Origin: Emticicia sp. C21
Lineage (GTDB): Bacteria; Bacteroidota; Bacteroidia; Cytophagales; Spirosomataceae
Length of the DNA: 64,000 nt
Direction of reading: 5' to 3'
Assembly: GCF_003418935.1 (NCBI RefSeq)
Contig: NZ_QVMT01000010.1
Location: 1-64,000 of the forward strand
Positions 62,635-64,000 of the stretch are shown piece by piece; position 1 is the stretch's first letter, and every line of letters starts with the position of its first letter. Both the position numbers and the translations under genes were made by a program. The notes beneath the pieces are model-generated. The model ran no database searches. It saw only the letters and a program-made list of their open reading frames with translations, and was not told the origin of the DNA.

Positions 62635-63147
62635 ATGAAAGTTGAATCAAAAAAAGTAGTTACAGCTAGTTACGAATTATATGTGGGAGATGGTGAGGAT
62701 AGAGAAATTATAGAGGTTTCGGACGAATCTGATCCAATTGTGTTTATTCATGGCATGAGTGGACTTCCAGAAGCTTTCGAAACAAATTTGATTGGATTAA
62801 GTTTGGGAGATACATTTGAATTTTCAGTAAGTGCTGAGGAGGGTTATGGAGAAGTGGATACAGAAGCATTAATTGATTTTCCAATAGAAAACTTTAAAAT
62901 CGATGAAGGTAAAGTTCCAGATGGAATGTTGGAAATAGGTAATTTTATTCCTTTTTCAAATGAGGAAGGGCATCGTATGAACGGAAGAGTGGTGGAAGTG
63001 CATCCAGATTTTGTTATGTTAGATTTTAATCATCCATTAGCAGGAGAGACTCTACATTTTAAAGGAAAGATTCTGGCTATCAGAAATGCAAATCCTGACG
63101 AGATTTCACATGGGCATGTTCATGGCCATGGGGGTGTAATTCATTAA
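62635..63147 (+). CDS. SlyD-like FKBP-type peptidyl-prolyl isomerase
   Basis: 170 residues with the FKBP/SlyD layout: VIFIHGMSGLPEAFETNLIGLSLGDTFEFSV-type core (about 39-70), the insert-in-flap domain, and DHPLAGETLHFKGKI-like VMLDFNHPLAGETLHFKGKI (about 120-145). The tail HGHVHGHGGVIH is His-rich and probably binds metal. The protein is a cytosolic prolyl isomerase and chaperone. Its stop codon lies in the terminator hairpin it shares with the convergent deaminase gene. Confidence 0.9.
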   Translation: MKVESKKVVTASYELYVGDGEDREIIEVSDESDPIVFIHGMSGLPEAFETNLIGLSLGDTFEFSVSAEEGYGEVDTEALIDFPIENFKIDEGKVPDGMLEIGNFIPFSNEEGHRMNGRVVEVHPDFVMLDFNHPLAGETLHFKGKILAIRNANPDEISHGHVHGHGGVIH

Positions 63148-63155
63148 TTACACCC
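63132..63155. terminator. Bidirectional terminator containing two stop codons
   Basis: GGGTGTAATT (63132-63141) pairs with AATTACACCC (63146-63155) around a 4-nt loop. The stop codons of the PPIase gene (63145-63147) and the convergent deaminase gene (63144-63146) both fall in the hairpin. Confidence 0.7.
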
Positions 63156-63617
63156 AAACTCTATTACTTCAATACCAAATTTTCTCAAAAAATCCACGCC
63201 CTCATCACTTGGAATGCCTTTATATTTTGCATAAGATTCCTTATAAAACACTTTTTTAATTTTCATCGAAAAAATTACACGAGCACAGGCTATACACGGC
63301 GATAGCGTAACATAGAGCGTACTCCCCTCAAGATTAGCACCGTTTTTTGAGGCATATAAAATCGCATTTTGCTCTGCATGAAGTGCTAATGAGCAACTTC
63401 CTTTTGAATCTCTTGGGCAACCTTCTTCCGGAAAATCCTCATCACAATTGTGTGTACCTGATGGAGGGCCGTTGTAACCTATTGAAATAATTCTCGTATC
63501 TTTAGTTAAAACAGCGCCAACCTGAGCTTTTACACAATGCGAACGTTGGGCAAGGTTTTTAGCAAGATTCATGAAAATTTCATCAAAATTAGGCCTGTCT
63601 TTCATCAATTTTTCCAT
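63144..63617 (-). CDS. dCMP/cytidine deaminase-family protein
   Basis: 157 residues with the zinc site of the cytidine/deoxycytidylate deaminase fold: CSLALHAEQNAILYAS (HAE, about 75-90) and LSPCIACARVIF (PCxxC). A substrate-binding segment (AVLTKDTRIISIGYNGPPSG) and the allosteric-type region (CDEDFPEEGCPRDSKGSC) are typical of dCMP deaminases. It converts dCMP to dUMP for dTTP synthesis; some relatives act in competence (ComEB). Confidence 0.9.
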   Translation of the reverse strand: MEKLMKDRPNFDEIFMNLAKNLAQRSHCVKAQVGAVLTKDTRIISIGYNGPPSGTHNCDEDFPEEGCPRDSKGSCSLALHAEQNAILYASKNGANLEGSTLYVTLSPCIACARVIFSMKIKKVFYKESYAKYKGIPSDEGVDFLRKFGIEVIEFGCN

Positions 63618-63805
63618 TTTAGGTGTTTAATTGTTGACTCTAAGTTTAGGTTATATTGGTTAGTTAAAGATTGGCAAAACTAATTGATAAATGTGAGAAC
63701 ATATTTATCAATTGATGTTTTTTGTTGAATTTATAGATGAATTAGCAACCAGGCTGATTAGTAATATTAAACCACAAGTTGGAGAAAGAAGAATAAACAA
63801 ATATC

Positions 63806-64000
63806 CTAAAAAATAGCTAATCGTGCAGCAACACGCTCTTGTTTAGATGTGACGTTTACAATATATGTACCAGCCTGTAAATCGTAGGTTTTGAGTGTTA
63901 CAATAGTGCTGGGGTAATCAGTAAAACTCTCTGAATATACATTTCTACCTTTAATATCGGTCAAAGAAATAGTAAAGTCCTGGAAGTCAGGTAATAAGAC
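63806..64000 (-). CDS. C-terminus of a protein with a T9SS type A sorting domain (partial)
   Basis: The minus strand is open from the window edge for 64 codons to a TAG at 63806-63808, ending VTSKQERVAARLAIF. The pattern TDIKGRNVYSES followed by LKTYDLQAGTYIVNVTSKQERVA matches the C-terminal targeting domain of proteins exported by the type IX secretion system. The passenger domain lies outside the window, so the function is unknown. It supports assignment to Bacteroidota. Confidence 0.7.
   Translation of the reverse strand, partial: VLLPDFQDFTISLTDIKGRNVYSESFTDYPSTIVTLKTYDLQAGTYIVNVTSKQERVAARLAIF

Overview
The window reads as chromosomal DNA of an AT-rich Bacteroidota, most likely a member of the Cytophagales. 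This rests on three SusC/SusD pairs, a type IX secretion sorting domain at the right edge, TAnnTTTG-type promoters, little Shine-Dalgarno signal, and housekeeping genes of Bacteroidota type. The lineage is an inference from gene content; there is no rRNA here to test it.

Layout. 1-122 is the end of an IS3-family insertion sequence. 153-7759 holds a sugar MFS transporter, a GH109-like Gfo/Idh/MocA protein, folE, a diheme cytochrome, an NTF2-like protein, an SPFH protein, a LysE exporter and a Nudix hydrolase. 8208-14906 is a SusC/SusD pair followed by an unusual DUF2231-cytochrome-LRR fusion. 14916-22428 is mostly housekeeping (GH3-like, surE, GNAT, YdeI-like, trhO, deoxynucleoside kinase, LptF/G permease, START-like protein), followed by a tRNA with a CAU anticodon.

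23371-35576 is the most interesting operon. A SusC/SusD pair is followed by two tandem paralogous DoxX-like membrane proteins, a SoxD-like cytochrome c, a Tat-exported sulfite-oxidase-type molybdoenzyme, and a two-subunit xanthine-oxidase-type molybdoenzyme (IorA/IorB-like). Together they suggest TonB-dependent uptake coupled to periplasmic oxidation. A sterol-desaturase-like gene follows. 36878-44158 is a decaying region: a third SusC has lost about 235-245 codons and carries a nonsense codon, a TPR gene and a small secreted-protein gene are frameshifted, and a 50-bp perfect palindrome lies between convergent genes. The SusC genes at 23371 and 44158 share a structured leader and an inverted-repeat operator; the operator recurs at 35658.

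46758-53433 (minus strand) is a complete six-gene ebo cluster in the order eboA-B-C-D-E-F. Family knowledge ties such clusters to export or traffic of a secondary-metabolite precursor. A divergent AlbA_2/winged-helix regulator lies just upstream. 55435-60570 looks like remnant or mobile material: a degenerate sigma-54-activator-like protein, an intact parB behind a parA that lacks its Walker A region, a VOC protein, an unrecognised small gene, and two copies of a 52-bp intergenic element. 60889-64000 returns to housekeeping (holA, acpH, a SlyD-like PPIase, dCMP deaminase) and ends in a truncated secreted-protein gene.
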